In this document: piece by piece, positions 1 through 5,850 of the stretch
Layout: each line of letters starts with the position of its first letter
Position numbering within the stretch: position 1 is the first letter of the stretch
Assembly (NCBI GenBank): GCA_937916485.1
Contig: CALFSV010000217.1
Span: 1-5,915 of the forward strand
From: an uncultured Paracoccaceae bacterium
Lineage (GTDB): Bacteria; Pseudomonadota; Alphaproteobacteria; Rhodobacterales; Rhodobacteraceae
DNA length: 5,915 bases
Direction: 5' to 3'
Program-made: the position numbers and the translations under genes
Notes under the pieces: model-generated
The model's input: only the letters and a program-made list of their open reading frames with translations
Told to the model about the DNA's origin: nothing
Databases searched by the model: none

Positions 1-123
1 GGGTCAGCGAAGGTGGTGCGCCGACCGATTTTTGATCCGCAAGGCCTGCGCGGCGAACACATCGCTGCACATATTATCAAACCTTCACCCTATGATCCCA
101 GGTTCGAACGCATGCGGGCTTGA
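1..123 (+). CDS. C-terminal 40 residues of an unrecognised protein
   Basis: Reading from base 1 gives an uninterrupted frame that ends at a TGA at 121-123. The 40-residue tail is basic and proline-containing, with the segments RRPIFDPQGLRGEH and KPSPYDPRFERMRA. The codon choice looks coding (many third-position G or C). The start lies outside the window. I do not recognise the family from this tail alone, and no catalytic or membrane motif is visible. No plus-strand gene follows closely and I see no clear hairpin-plus-T-tract terminator after the stop, so it is probably the last gene of its transcription unit. That it is a real gene end is an inference from the open frame and composition. Confidence 0.5.
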   Translation, partial: GSAKVVRRPIFDPQGLRGEHIAAHIIKPSPYDPRFERMRA

Positions 124-285
124 ATAGTCCCTCTCAGAGGTACTGACAGACAAATAAGAACTCGCATCACATTCCTGGCACAGCCTAAATCTATGCACTC
201 AATAATTGACGCCACCCAGAGAGAGTATTAGCACGGTTTGGCTTGAAATTGATGTGCTTAATAGTTCGCCTGATCTTACTCAGGA

Positions 286-307
286 GGACCGCTTTCGGGA
301 CCGCTTT
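286..307. repeat. Near-tandem 10-bp direct repeat followed by a T tract
   Basis: GGACCGCTTT occurs at 286-295 and again at 298-307, separated by CG. The second copy runs into a TTT at 308-310. The copies are in direct orientation and form no good hairpin (only CCG/CGG can pair), so this is not a normal intrinsic terminator. It could be the degraded far end of the insertion sequence whose OrfA remnant lies at 710-922, but the match to the other end is weak. Confidence 0.5.
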
Positions 308-424
308 TTTAAACTGATACCAACCTAAATAATTGATATAAAACTATATTACTGAAGTCATTTTGCCGTGTGGGGGCACCACAAAATCAAGCACATAGCC
401 AAATATCCTAAACAATGAGCAAAT

Positions 425-448
425 CTCAGCGAGACGCTCAGCGAGACA
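425..448. repeat. 12-bp tandem duplication
   Basis: CTCAGCGAGAC is present at 425-435 and again at 437-447, giving two consecutive 12-bp units that differ only in their last base (G, then A). The unit length is a multiple of three, but no credible coding frame covers it. It is probably a local slippage duplication in non-coding DNA. Confidence 0.6.
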
Positions 449-537
449 AAGTGGCGTGGAACCACGTAGAATTTCCTCATTTGATACTTGATTTGCGAGT
501 CTATTTCCGCCACGCGCCCGCTCGCCTGCGCATCGCT

Positions 538-551
538 GCAAACATGTTTGC
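538..551. repeat. Perfect 14-bp palindrome
   Basis: GCAAACATGTTTGC at 538-551 equals its own reverse complement. A palindrome of this size could be a dimeric regulator site, but no gene start lies next to it. It may equally be chance in a decayed region. No function is assigned. Confidence 0.45.
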
Positions 552-709
552 TTTGGCATGCGGTTATGCAGCTGTTTGCCTGCCGAGGGCGCTATGAGTT
601 CGCTTAATGCGCTAAACAGGCTGGGTGTGAGGTTAGGTTAATTGTGAAAGGGTGCAGGAACGCCACTTCTACTCACGAGACAATTTCAAGCTTAATCGAA
701 CCGCTGCTC

Positions 710-922
710 TTATTGAGTGGCGCCAATTATTGAACGCCTAGATTTAGGCTGCGCCTGCAATCCGATGCGAGTTCCCATTCGTCTGACAGCACCGTAATAG
801 GTCTTGTCCGAAATACCCGCCTTGCGACACGCGCCCACAACATCCAACCCATCATGCAAATGAACATCAATCTCGCGCAATAACTTCAGTGCATCCTCAT
901 CCGAATACCGTTTCCGTGCCAT
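710..922 (-). pseudogene. Truncated IS3-family transposase OrfA (helix-turn-helix part)
   Basis: The first ~43 residues of this 70-codon minus-strand frame match the start of IS3-type OrfA proteins: a basic start (MARKRYSDEDALKLLREI) followed by a helix-turn-helix ending ACRKAGISDKTYY, which binds the terminal repeats of the element. The start is the ATG at 922-920, with a good ribosome binding site (AAGGGAG, minus strand, 938-932) nine bases upstream. After Tyr43 (about 794) the family resemblance stops: the usual W-R-x-x-F-G-G-M segment and leucine zipper are missing, and an unrelated 27-residue tail runs to a stop. No OrfB, the DDE integrase partner, is found to the left. I read this as a dead remnant broken by deletion or recombination near 794. 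The OrfA identity is solid by recognition; the exact IS group is uncertain. Confidence 0.75.
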
Positions 923-972
923 TCTCTGTCACTCCCTTAGTCAACAAATAGTGGCACAGTTTTAGGGGGCCA
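710..972 (-). mobile_element. Remnant of an IS3-family insertion sequence
   Basis: The OrfA fragment is preceded on the minus strand by a short leader. That leader begins at 972 with TGGCCCCCTAAAACTGTGCC, which starts with the TG typical of IS3-family ends and lies about 50 bp before orfA, the expected spacing for a left terminal repeat. The right part of the element (the rest of orfA, all of orfB and a second terminal repeat) is absent or unrecognisable. A possible degraded partner end near 286-324 has only weak similarity (a shared AAACTG core and a GG-C-rich start). The remnant marks this side of the window as a site of past transposition. Confidence 0.5.
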
Positions 973-1302
973 AGACAAATGCTGCGCGATGCACCAACGA
1001 CCGGTTCGGTGAAGCTGCGCTGCGGCGACAGGCTTGATCGTCAAAGGCAGGTTTGGGCCGTGAATGACATTGACACAGGGGGCGGGAAGCAGACCTCCGC
1101 TGCGCTTCGGGGCTTATCATGTTCATGGGTCTGATTGGCAAAGAAAAAACTCCTTGGTTCAAGTACAACTATCAGTTCACCTCGAAAGGTTGCTTTGCCA
1201 GACATCCGAAAGCCGCGCACTTTCCATGATAGATAGGCTTGAGACCTGGCTTGAGGTCCGGGTGACCTGCTGTTCGTTTCAGTCGGTATTTCCAGCAGTT
1301 TC
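973..1302. other. Gene-free stretch downstream of the rpiR-like gene
   Basis: Between the insertion-sequence end and the stop of the minus-strand RpiR gene there are 330 bases without a credible gene. The small open frames here (1064-1318 plus, 962-1168 minus, 1041-1415 minus) are rich in Arg, Ser, Pro and Cys, overlap one another and resemble no known family. A weak inverted repeat (GACCT/AGGTC, 1243-1258) lies about 45 bases past the RpiR stop but has no T tract, so I do not call a terminator. Confidence 0.55.
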
Positions 1303-2142
1303 TCAGTATTCGATGTAACGACCGCTATTCCTGCGCGTGGCTTCGAAGGTCTTGATGCGTTGAAGTTCCGTGCCGTCGCCGTTGGCAACGATTGTGGCCA
1401 GTAGCGCTTCGACAATGACCATCAATGGCACAGCGGATGGGTAGTAATGCGGACTGAAATTGTCGCTGAACAAGACACAATCCGCGCGCTCCGCCACGGG
1501 CGAACTTGGCCGATCGGTAATCGCAATCAGGCGCGCGTCGCGTTTGCGCGAAAACGTCATTGCATCGATCGTTCGTGTCGCGGTCGGATTCATACCAAAA
1601 CCCACGACAACGTCGTTTTCGCTCAGGGAGCCCATCGCCTCGGCCGCCACAGAGTATTCTGCACCGACCAATCGCAGGTTGGACAGCATCAGATTTCCAG
1701 TGTTTTTCATCATCGAGGCCAGCCAGAACAACGATCCCGATCCGACAAGGTAGACGTTAGGTGCATTGCCGATCAGGTTTGCCGCCGTGTCAAACTCCTC
1801 TTGTCTCAATGTTGCTCTGGTGTGGCGAATATTGGTCTCGGCAGCCAGTAATATCCTTTCGGTCAAAGTTTCAGGCGTCGCAGCCAGATCGCTGTCAGTG
1901 GCGTTTTGGTCCTGATGCAGCGCATCTGCCCGTGTCCCGAAGACGCCGCGCACAAGTTCGTTTTGAAAGCTGGCCCGGAAATCATCGTAACCGTCATACC
2001 CCAATTGCCGAGCAAGGCGCAGCATCGTGGTTGAGGTCACGCCTACCTCTGTTGCAATGCTGCGCATCGAATTCAAAGCCACTTGATCAGGGTGATCCAG
2101 CGCATACCGGGCCTTGATCAGGAAAGTGCGACTGGAAGGCAA
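1303..2142 (-). CDS. MurR/RpiR-family transcriptional regulator, 5'-truncated
   Basis: The family combines an N-terminal HTH_6 DNA-binding domain with a sugar-phosphate-sensing SIS domain and usually controls carbohydrate or amino-compound genes. Here an HTH is visible at residues 26-55 ([20 protein letters not shown], then [10 protein letters not shown]). The SIS domain spans about 120-255, with the glycine/serine loop at 130-137 (VYLVGSGS) and the segments [16 protein letters not shown] and [16 protein letters not shown]. The 279-codon frame opens at a TTG (2142-2140), but family-like sequence starts only at residue 10 or 11 ([13 protein letters not shown]). Residues 1-9 are antisense translation of the facing ABC ATPase gene. 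A stop lies four codons upstream, no Shine-Dalgarno is seen, and the next ATG (Met26) is inside the HTH domain. About 20 native residues and the promoter are therefore lost. It is probably a pseudogene or weakly expressed, although the rest of the frame is intact. Effector unknown. Confidence 0.8.
   Translation of the reverse strand: MPSSRTFLIKARYALDHPDQVALNSMRSIATEVGVTSTTMLRLARQLGYDGYDDFRASFQNELVRGVFGTRADALHQDQNATDSDLAATPETLTERILLAAETNIRHTRATLRQEEFDTAANLIGNAPNVYLVGSGSLFWLASMMKNTGNLMLSNLRLVGAEYSVAAEAMGSLSENDVVVGFGMNPTATRTIDAMTFSRKRDARLIAITDRPSSPVAERADCVLFSDNFSPHYYPSAVPLMVIVEALLATIVANGDGTELQRIKTFEATRRNSGRYIEY
2108..2118. other. Head-to-head deletion/recombination junction
   Basis: RpiR-like sequence read on the minus strand stops being recognisable at about 2112. 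ABC ATPase-like sequence read on the plus strand begins at about 2114 ([12 protein letters not shown], aligning with the usual LLEKVGL segment before the signature motif). Two gene bodies that should each have a 5' end and a shared control region instead touch directly, with no intergenic DNA. The 10-mer CTTGATCAGG occurs at 2113-2122, on the junction, and also at 2082-2091 inside rpiR, which may or may not be related to how the joint formed. The breakpoint position is inferred from protein-family resemblance, good to a few bases. Confidence 0.65.
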
Positions 2143-2479
2143 GGAAGACAGCTATCCCGGCGAATTGTCAGGTGGGCAGCAGCAGCGTGTCGCCATCGCG
2201 CGTTCGCTGGCAATGAACCCAGATGTGATGCTGTTTGACGAGGTAACAGCGGCCCTTGACCCGGAAACGGTCAAGGAAGTGCTGGTCACGATCAAGGATC
2301 TGGCCGCCGAAGGAATGACGTGTATCCTTGTTACTCACGAAATGGGTTTTGCGCGCGAGGTGGCTGATCACATCTATTTCACCGACAAGGGCGTCATCGT
2401 CGAACACGGTCCCCCGGACACGTTTTTTGATAATGCCAAGGACCCCCGAACCAAGGAATTCCTGAGCCAGATCCTTTAA
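2114..2479 (+). pseudogene. 3' half of a polar amino acid ABC transporter ATP-binding protein
   Basis: The 121-residue frame carries the C-terminal half of a GlnQ/HisP/AapP-type ATPase, which powers uptake of polar amino acids from a periplasmic binding protein. Visible are the ABC signature [19 protein letters not shown] (18-36), Walker B VMLFDE (38-43) with catalytic Glu43, the D-loop AALDPE (46-51), the switch His75 in ILVTHEMGF, and the family-typical tail [25 protein letters not shown] split around residues 97-121. The Walker A P-loop and Q-loop half, roughly 120-135 residues of a normal 240-260, is absent. The frame opens only at a TTG on the junction, after in-frame stops, and has no ribosome binding site. 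It cannot bind ATP normally and is almost certainly a pseudogene. No permease or binding-protein gene is present in the window. Walker B reads [10 protein letters not shown] rather than DEPTSALDPE, a variant I have seen in alphaproteobacterial relatives. Confidence 0.85.
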
Positions 2480-3351
2480 CCTATGAGTGCAGCCGCTTCC
2501 TTGCAGGCGGCTGAAAATTTCTTTTGTATCCACTCGGCAAAGACCTGAGTTTCCATACGATTGGGCTTCTGGATGAACAACCATCTTGATGACTGCATGC
2601 CTTTGGTGCAATGGCCGTCCGGACAGTGAAGCAAGCCCTCGCGAAGATCTCCCAGCGCCAGCAAGGTTGATGACAGAACGAGTCCCTCTCCGCTTTTGGC
2701 GGCCTGGATCGCCAGCATCGCCAACGAATATCGTCGCTGTGTCGCCTCAAGCCGACCGTACTTCGCCTGCCAGAGATTCCAGTTTGGATAGGTATCCTGA
2801 GCGTGAAGCGGCTCAATGGTCAGTAGCGCCGGAGCATGCGCGCCGCAGGCAGCCAGGGGAAGAAAAGTCTCCGGCGGAAGTGCGATGCCCTGATCCCGAT
2901 CAGCCCCCGGATGCGCTGTAACGATGATATCCGCCTGCGTGTTCTTTGGACTGGCTCCGGAGATTGGCGACAAAAGATTCACTCTGATATCCGGAAGAAG
3001 CGCTTCAAATTCGCCGATCAGCGGCACCAGCCAGAGGGACGCGAATGAAACGTCAACCACTATATTCAAGTCATTTCGGGTATCGGATCCAAGCGTGTCA
3101 AAGCCCCTTTGCAATGCTTCTAGCCCGATCTGAAGGTCGGGCAGTGCAGCAAGCGTATGCCGCGTTGGAGTGATCTTTGGCCCATTGCGATCAAACAGAG
3201 CGTTGCCGGTCAGGTTTTCCAATAGCCGGATCTGATAACGCACGGCTGAGGGCGTAACGCTCAGTTCTTCTGCGGCTTTCGTCAATGATCCTGTGCGCGC
3301 GCAAGCTTCCAGCGTGCGCAATCCATTCAGGGGAAGTTGACGATAATTCAT
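2476..3351 (-). CDS. LysR-family transcriptional regulator, GcvA-like
   Basis: This 291-residue protein has the normal LysR length. The winged helix-turn-helix occupies about residues 6-65, with the HTH core [20 protein letters not shown] (22-41) followed by [14 protein letters not shown]. The effector-binding domain covers about 92-285. The wording [15 protein letters not shown] and [21 protein letters not shown] is typical of the GcvA subgroup, regulators of glycine-cleavage and other amino-compound genes. The start is the ATG at 3351-3349, preceded by GAAGGTGAG at a suitable distance. It is divergent from the FAD/GcvT oxidoreductase at 3445 with 93 bp between the starts, the classic LysR arrangement, so it most likely controls that gene and its own. 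Its stop overlaps the stop of the convergent ATPase fragment by a few bases. The inducer is unknown; an N-methylated amine or its oxidation product is a guess from the neighbour. Confidence 0.9.
   Translation of the reverse strand: MNYRQLPLNGLRTLEACARTGSLTKAAEELSVTPSAVRYQIRLLENLTGNALFDRNGPKITPTRHTLAALPDLQIGLEALQRGFDTLGSDTRNDLNIVVDVSFASLWLVPLIGEFEALLPDIRVNLLSPISGASPKNTQADIIVTAHPGADRDQGIALPPETFLPLAACGAHAPALLTIEPLHAQDTYPNWNLWQAKYGRLEATQRRYSLAMLAIQAAKSGEGLVLSSTLLALGDLREGLLHCPDGHCTKGMQSSRWLFIQKPNRMETQVFAEWIQKKFSAACKEAAALIG
2490..2525 (+). terminator. Possible intrinsic terminator after the ATPase fragment
   Basis: CAGCCGC (2490-2496) can pair perfectly with GCGGCTG (2507-2513) around a 10-base loop, followed by AAAATTTCTTTT. 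The hairpin starts 11 bases past the ATPase stop, the right place for a terminator of the ancestral transporter operon. It lies inside the 3' coding end of the convergent LysR gene, and its T tract is interrupted, so the call is tentative. Confidence 0.35.
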
Positions 3352-3363
3352 TTGTAGCTCACC

Positions 3364-3403
3364 TTCAAATAAAGCGCGGTTTTTCTAAATTTTCAAATAG
3401 AGC
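3364..3403. repeat. Pair of 12-bp direct repeats, candidate operator elements
   Basis: TTCAAATAAAGC (3364-3375) and TTCAAATAGAGC (3392-3403) match at 11 of 12 positions. They are 28 bp apart start to start, close to but not exactly three helical turns. Both lie inside the divergent control region. A third, weaker relative may be read on the minus strand near 3425-3436 (TTTCAATTCTTG). They are candidate binding sites for the adjacent LysR protein. The second copy would overlap the -35 box proposed for the lysR promoter. Confidence 0.5.
3368..3396 (-). promoter_or_regulatory. Possible sigma-70-type promoter for the LysR gene
   Basis: On the minus strand, TTGAAA (3396-3391) and TTTATT (3373-3368) are separated by 17 bp and match five of six and four of six consensus positions. 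The -10 lies 16 bp before the start codon, so the leader would be very short but would still include GAAGGTGAG. Overlap with the direct repeats suggests autorepression. The match is modest and unsupported by any transcript evidence. Confidence 0.3.
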
Positions 3404-3444
3404 ATTTTGTGGAAATCTCCATCAAGAATTGAAAGGGGACCTTC

Positions 3445-5850
3445 ATGCAGCGCTATGAGTTTGTCATCATCGGTGGGGGCGTCGTTGGATGTTCCATACT
3501 TTATCACCTGGCCCGATCAGGTCGCGCCGACGCGCTTCTGGTCGAAAAGACCCAGCTGACAGCAGGCTCGACCTGGCATGCCGCTGCCAATGGCAACACT
3601 TTCAACGGCAGCCCCATGATGGCCTGGTCGATGAAACGCACGTTTGATTTGTGGGATGAGATCGAGGCCGAGTCAGGTCAGGCGATAACGTCTCACAAGG
3701 TAGGCGGCATCATGGTTGCCCGGACAGAAGACCGCATGGATGAGCTGCACCGTTTGCTTGGGATCGGACGGCGGATTGGGGTGACATATCAGATGCTGAC
3801 ACCGGACGAATTGAAAGCCCACTGGCCAATGCTGGATACCAGTTCGGTCCTTGGCGCGCTCTACGATCCAAACGGTGGACACGTTGATCCTTATGGTCTG
3901 ACCCACGCGTATGCCCGTGCTGCGCGGGCACGTGGTGCAGAAATCCGGCAGCAATGCCCGGTCACCGGTTTGCGCCCTCAGCCCGACGGATCATGGATCG
4001 TGGAAACGCCCCAAGGTGAAATTCAGGCCGGTGTCATCATCAACGCGGCAGGAATGTACGCGGATGAAATCGCCCAGCTAACGGGTGCAAGATTGCCGAT
4101 GACCAATATGGCGCACCACTATCTTATCTCCGAACCAATAAAGGAAATGCAGACGCTTGATTTTGAACCGCCAGTGTTGCGAGACGTGGATATTGGTGTT
4201 TACGCCCGGCGCGAAGCGGGCGGCATCCTCTTTGGCATCTATGAAGACGAAAGCCATGATTTCGGAGTGGGTGGCATGCCCGCGGATTTCTCAAATCAGC
4301 TTTTGCCAGCCGATATTGACCGGCTTTTGCCAAATCTTGAGCAAATCTGGGAGGCCTTGCCTTGCCTCGCCGAAGCGGGGATCAAATCCACTGTCAATGG
4401 TCCGTTTGTCTTTACGCCCGATGTGCGCCCCTTGGTGGGCTGGATGCCTGGGCAGACAAACCACTTCTGCGCTGCGGGTTTTCTTGCCGGGATCGCCATG
4501 TCCGGTGGCTTTGGCCAGTTGATTGGCGAATGGTTGACCCAAGGCACGCCATCGCGCGACCTTTCAGGCTGTGACTTGGCGCGATTTGGGGATTGGGCGA
4601 TCGGAGACTTTGCCCTGAAGCGAGCTCATGACGCCTATGCCACAAGGTACAAGCAACATTTTCTTAATGAAGAAGTTCACGCCGGGCGCCCGGTCCGCAC
4701 CTCGCCGATGTTTGAACGATACCGCGAGTTGGGCGCCTGTTTTGGCATGTCCGATGGGTGGGAGCGTCCGTTGTGGTTCGGCGAACCCGGCACTCAGCCG
4801 CGTGAAACGCCGACCTTCAGACGCAGCGAGGCGTTCGACGCCATCGCAAAGGAAACCATGGCCGTCGCGACAGACGTGGCCTTGGGCGATTTGCTGACCT
4901 TTTCACAATTCGTGATCGAAGGTCCGGATGCCGAAACCTTCCTGCGGCGCGCCTTGCCGGGACGGATTCCAAAAGAGGCGGAAAGGATGTCACTCTCACC
5001 GCTGGTTGATGAAAACGGAAACCTGGTCGGCGACATGACCATCTTGCGCGTGAATGCACAACGTTTTCGCCTGTTTGGTTCGGGCGGCGCCAACCGTATT
5101 CATGAACGCCTTTTGCAGCCCCTTTCCAAAGGGCTGGATGTTAGCCTAAGCAACCGAACAGACGAGACCGCAGGTTTTGTAATTACAGGGCCGAATGCGA
5201 CCCAATTGGCCCAGGCGTTGCTGGGAGAGTCCCTGCCAGCGTTTTTCCGGGGCAAAGATATGTTCATCGGGGATTGTGAATTCGCATGTACAGTGCTGCG
5301 CTTGTCCTATGTAGGCGAGGTCAGCTACGAGATTCATTGCGCCATGTCAGATCAGGTGACCCTTCATGACGAGATCATTGCCGCCAACGGGGGCATGCCA
5401 CCCGCGATGTTCGGGGCCCGCGCGCTCAACACCATGCGAATTGAAAAGGGCTTTGCCCGAACTGGGGAAGAGCTAAACGTCGAAATCACACCTTTTGAGG
5501 CTGGAATGGGCGGTTTGATCGATGAAAAGCGCGACGATTTTCATGCCGCAAGTGCGCTGCAACGCATTCGGCGAAATCCACTCCGCTATCGCATGGTGAA
5601 GTTCCTGATCAATACCCAAGGGGATGATCCGCACGGAGGTGAGGCGATTTTTGCAGGTTCAGAACTTGCCGGTTGGGTTTCCAGCGCCACGTATGGCACC
5701 CGCGTGAAACAGTCACTCGGTATTGGTTTTTTGTTCGCCGGATACGAAGATGCCAGCAATTTGGAAACCGATATCCTTGGCAACCGCTGCCAAATCACTT
5801 TGCTCTCTGACCCTGCTTACGATCCGTTAGGCCAAAAGCCCAGAGAATGA
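3445..5850 (+). CDS. FAD-dependent oxidoreductase with GcvT domains (dimethylglycine/sarcosine dehydrogenase-like)
   Basis: The 801-residue protein has the full dimethylglycine/sarcosine dehydrogenase architecture. First comes a DAO-type FAD domain (about 5-370) with the dinucleotide motif GGGVVG (10-15), Glu34 at the end of the second strand, and GSTWHAA (41-47) containing His45, the position of the covalent flavin histidine in this family. Then come a linking FAO_M domain (about 375-430), a GcvT folate-binding domain (about 435-690, Asp530 in GDMTI, Glu685 in FEAGMGGLIDEK) and a GcvT C-terminal barrel (about 705-795). The expected reaction is oxidative N-demethylation of a small methylated amine, with formaldehyde captured on tetrahydrofolate as 5,10-methylene-THF, in the cytoplasm. 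The ATG has a good ribosome binding site. Control is probably by the divergent LysR. The motif reads HAAANGNTF where relatives I know have HAAGN or HAAGL, so the substrate may differ from dimethylglycine. Family assignment is firm, exact substrate is not. Confidence 0.9.
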   Translation: MQRYEFVIIGGGVVGCSILYHLARSGRADALLVEKTQLTAGSTWHAAANGNTFNGSPMMAWSMKRTFDLWDEIEAESGQAITSHKVGGIMVARTEDRMDELHRLLGIGRRIGVTYQMLTPDELKAHWPMLDTSSVLGALYDPNGGHVDPYGLTHAYARAARARGAEIRQQCPVTGLRPQPDGSWIVETPQGEIQAGVIINAAGMYADEIAQLTGARLPMTNMAHHYLISEPIKEMQTLDFEPPVLRDVDIGVYARREAGGILFGIYEDESHDFGVGGMPADFSNQLLPADIDRLLPNLEQIWEALPCLAEAGIKSTVNGPFVFTPDVRPLVGWMPGQTNHFCAAGFLAGIAMSGGFGQLIGEWLTQGTPSRDLSGCDLARFGDWAIGDFALKRAHDAYATRYKQHFLNEEVHAGRPVRTSPMFERYRELGACFGMSDGWERPLWFGEPGTQPRETPTFRRSEAFDAIAKETMAVATDVALGDLLTFSQFVIEGPDAETFLRRALPGRIPKEAERMSLSPLVDENGNLVGDMTILRVNAQRFRLFGSGGANRIHERLLQPLSKGLDVSLSNRTDETAGFVITGPNATQLAQALLGESLPAFFRGKDMFIGDCEFACTVLRLSYVGEVSYEIHCAMSDQVTLHDEIIAANGGMPPAMFGARALNTMRIEKGFARTGEELNVEITPFEAGMGGLIDEKRDDFHAASALQRIRRNPLRYRMVKFLINTQGDDPHGGEAIFAGSELAGWVSSATYGTRVKQSLGIGFLFAGYEDASNLETDILGNRCQITLLSDPAYDPLGQKPRE

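Larger units (their letters stand above)
124..709. other. Gene-free, partly AT-rich intergenic stretch
   Basis: No convincing gene is visible. Two overlapping small open frames (415-597 plus, 344-559 minus) shadow each other, lack good ribosome binding sites and resemble no family I know. Positions 308-360 are clearly richer in A and T than the neighbouring genes. The stretch contains a near-tandem repeat at 286-307, a 12-bp tandem repeat at 425-448 and a palindrome at 538-551, listed separately. It may include decayed insertion-sequence DNA, since an OrfA remnant lies immediately to the right. Confidence 0.6.
3352..3444. promoter_or_regulatory. Divergent control region between the LysR gene and the oxidoreductase gene
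   Basis: These 93 bp must carry both promoters and the LysR binding sites. They are markedly more AT-rich than the flanking genes. They hold a pair of near-identical direct repeats (3364-3375 and 3392-3403) and an imperfect dyad, TCTA at 3384-3387 facing TAGA at 3398-3401, which could be a LysR-type half-site pair. A ribosome binding site for the oxidoreductase (GAAAGGGGA, 3431-3439) lies six or so bases before its ATG. I could not pick a convincing -10 for the plus-strand gene, which fits a promoter that needs an activator. Function is inferred from position. Confidence 0.6.

Noticed and set aside
94..120. GGTTCGAAC resembling a tRNA T-loop
   Set aside because: The flanking five bases on each side do not pair, no acceptor or anticodon arm can be drawn, and the segment lies in the open frame of the first gene.
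344..597. Two small opposing open frames (71 and 60 codons)
   Set aside because: They overlap on opposite strands, lack good ribosome binding sites and show no family resemblance.
630..640. GTTAGGT resembling an integron attC core site
   Set aside because: No matching inverse core or folded attC arm and no integrase gene were found nearby.
1243..1258. GACCT/AGGTC inverted repeat as an rpiR terminator
   Set aside because: The stem is only five base pairs and no T tract follows on the minus strand.
962..1415. Minus- and plus-strand open frames of 68-124 codons
   Set aside because: Their composition is atypical (Arg/Ser/Pro/Cys-rich), and part overlaps the RpiR gene in another frame.
1447..2117. 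Several plus-strand open frames opposite the RpiR gene
   Set aside because: They are antisense shadows of a recognisable SIS/HTH protein and have no family features.
3673..5798. Multiple open frames on both strands inside the oxidoreductase gene
   Set aside because: The 801-residue frame matches a known family end to end; the others are its shadows.
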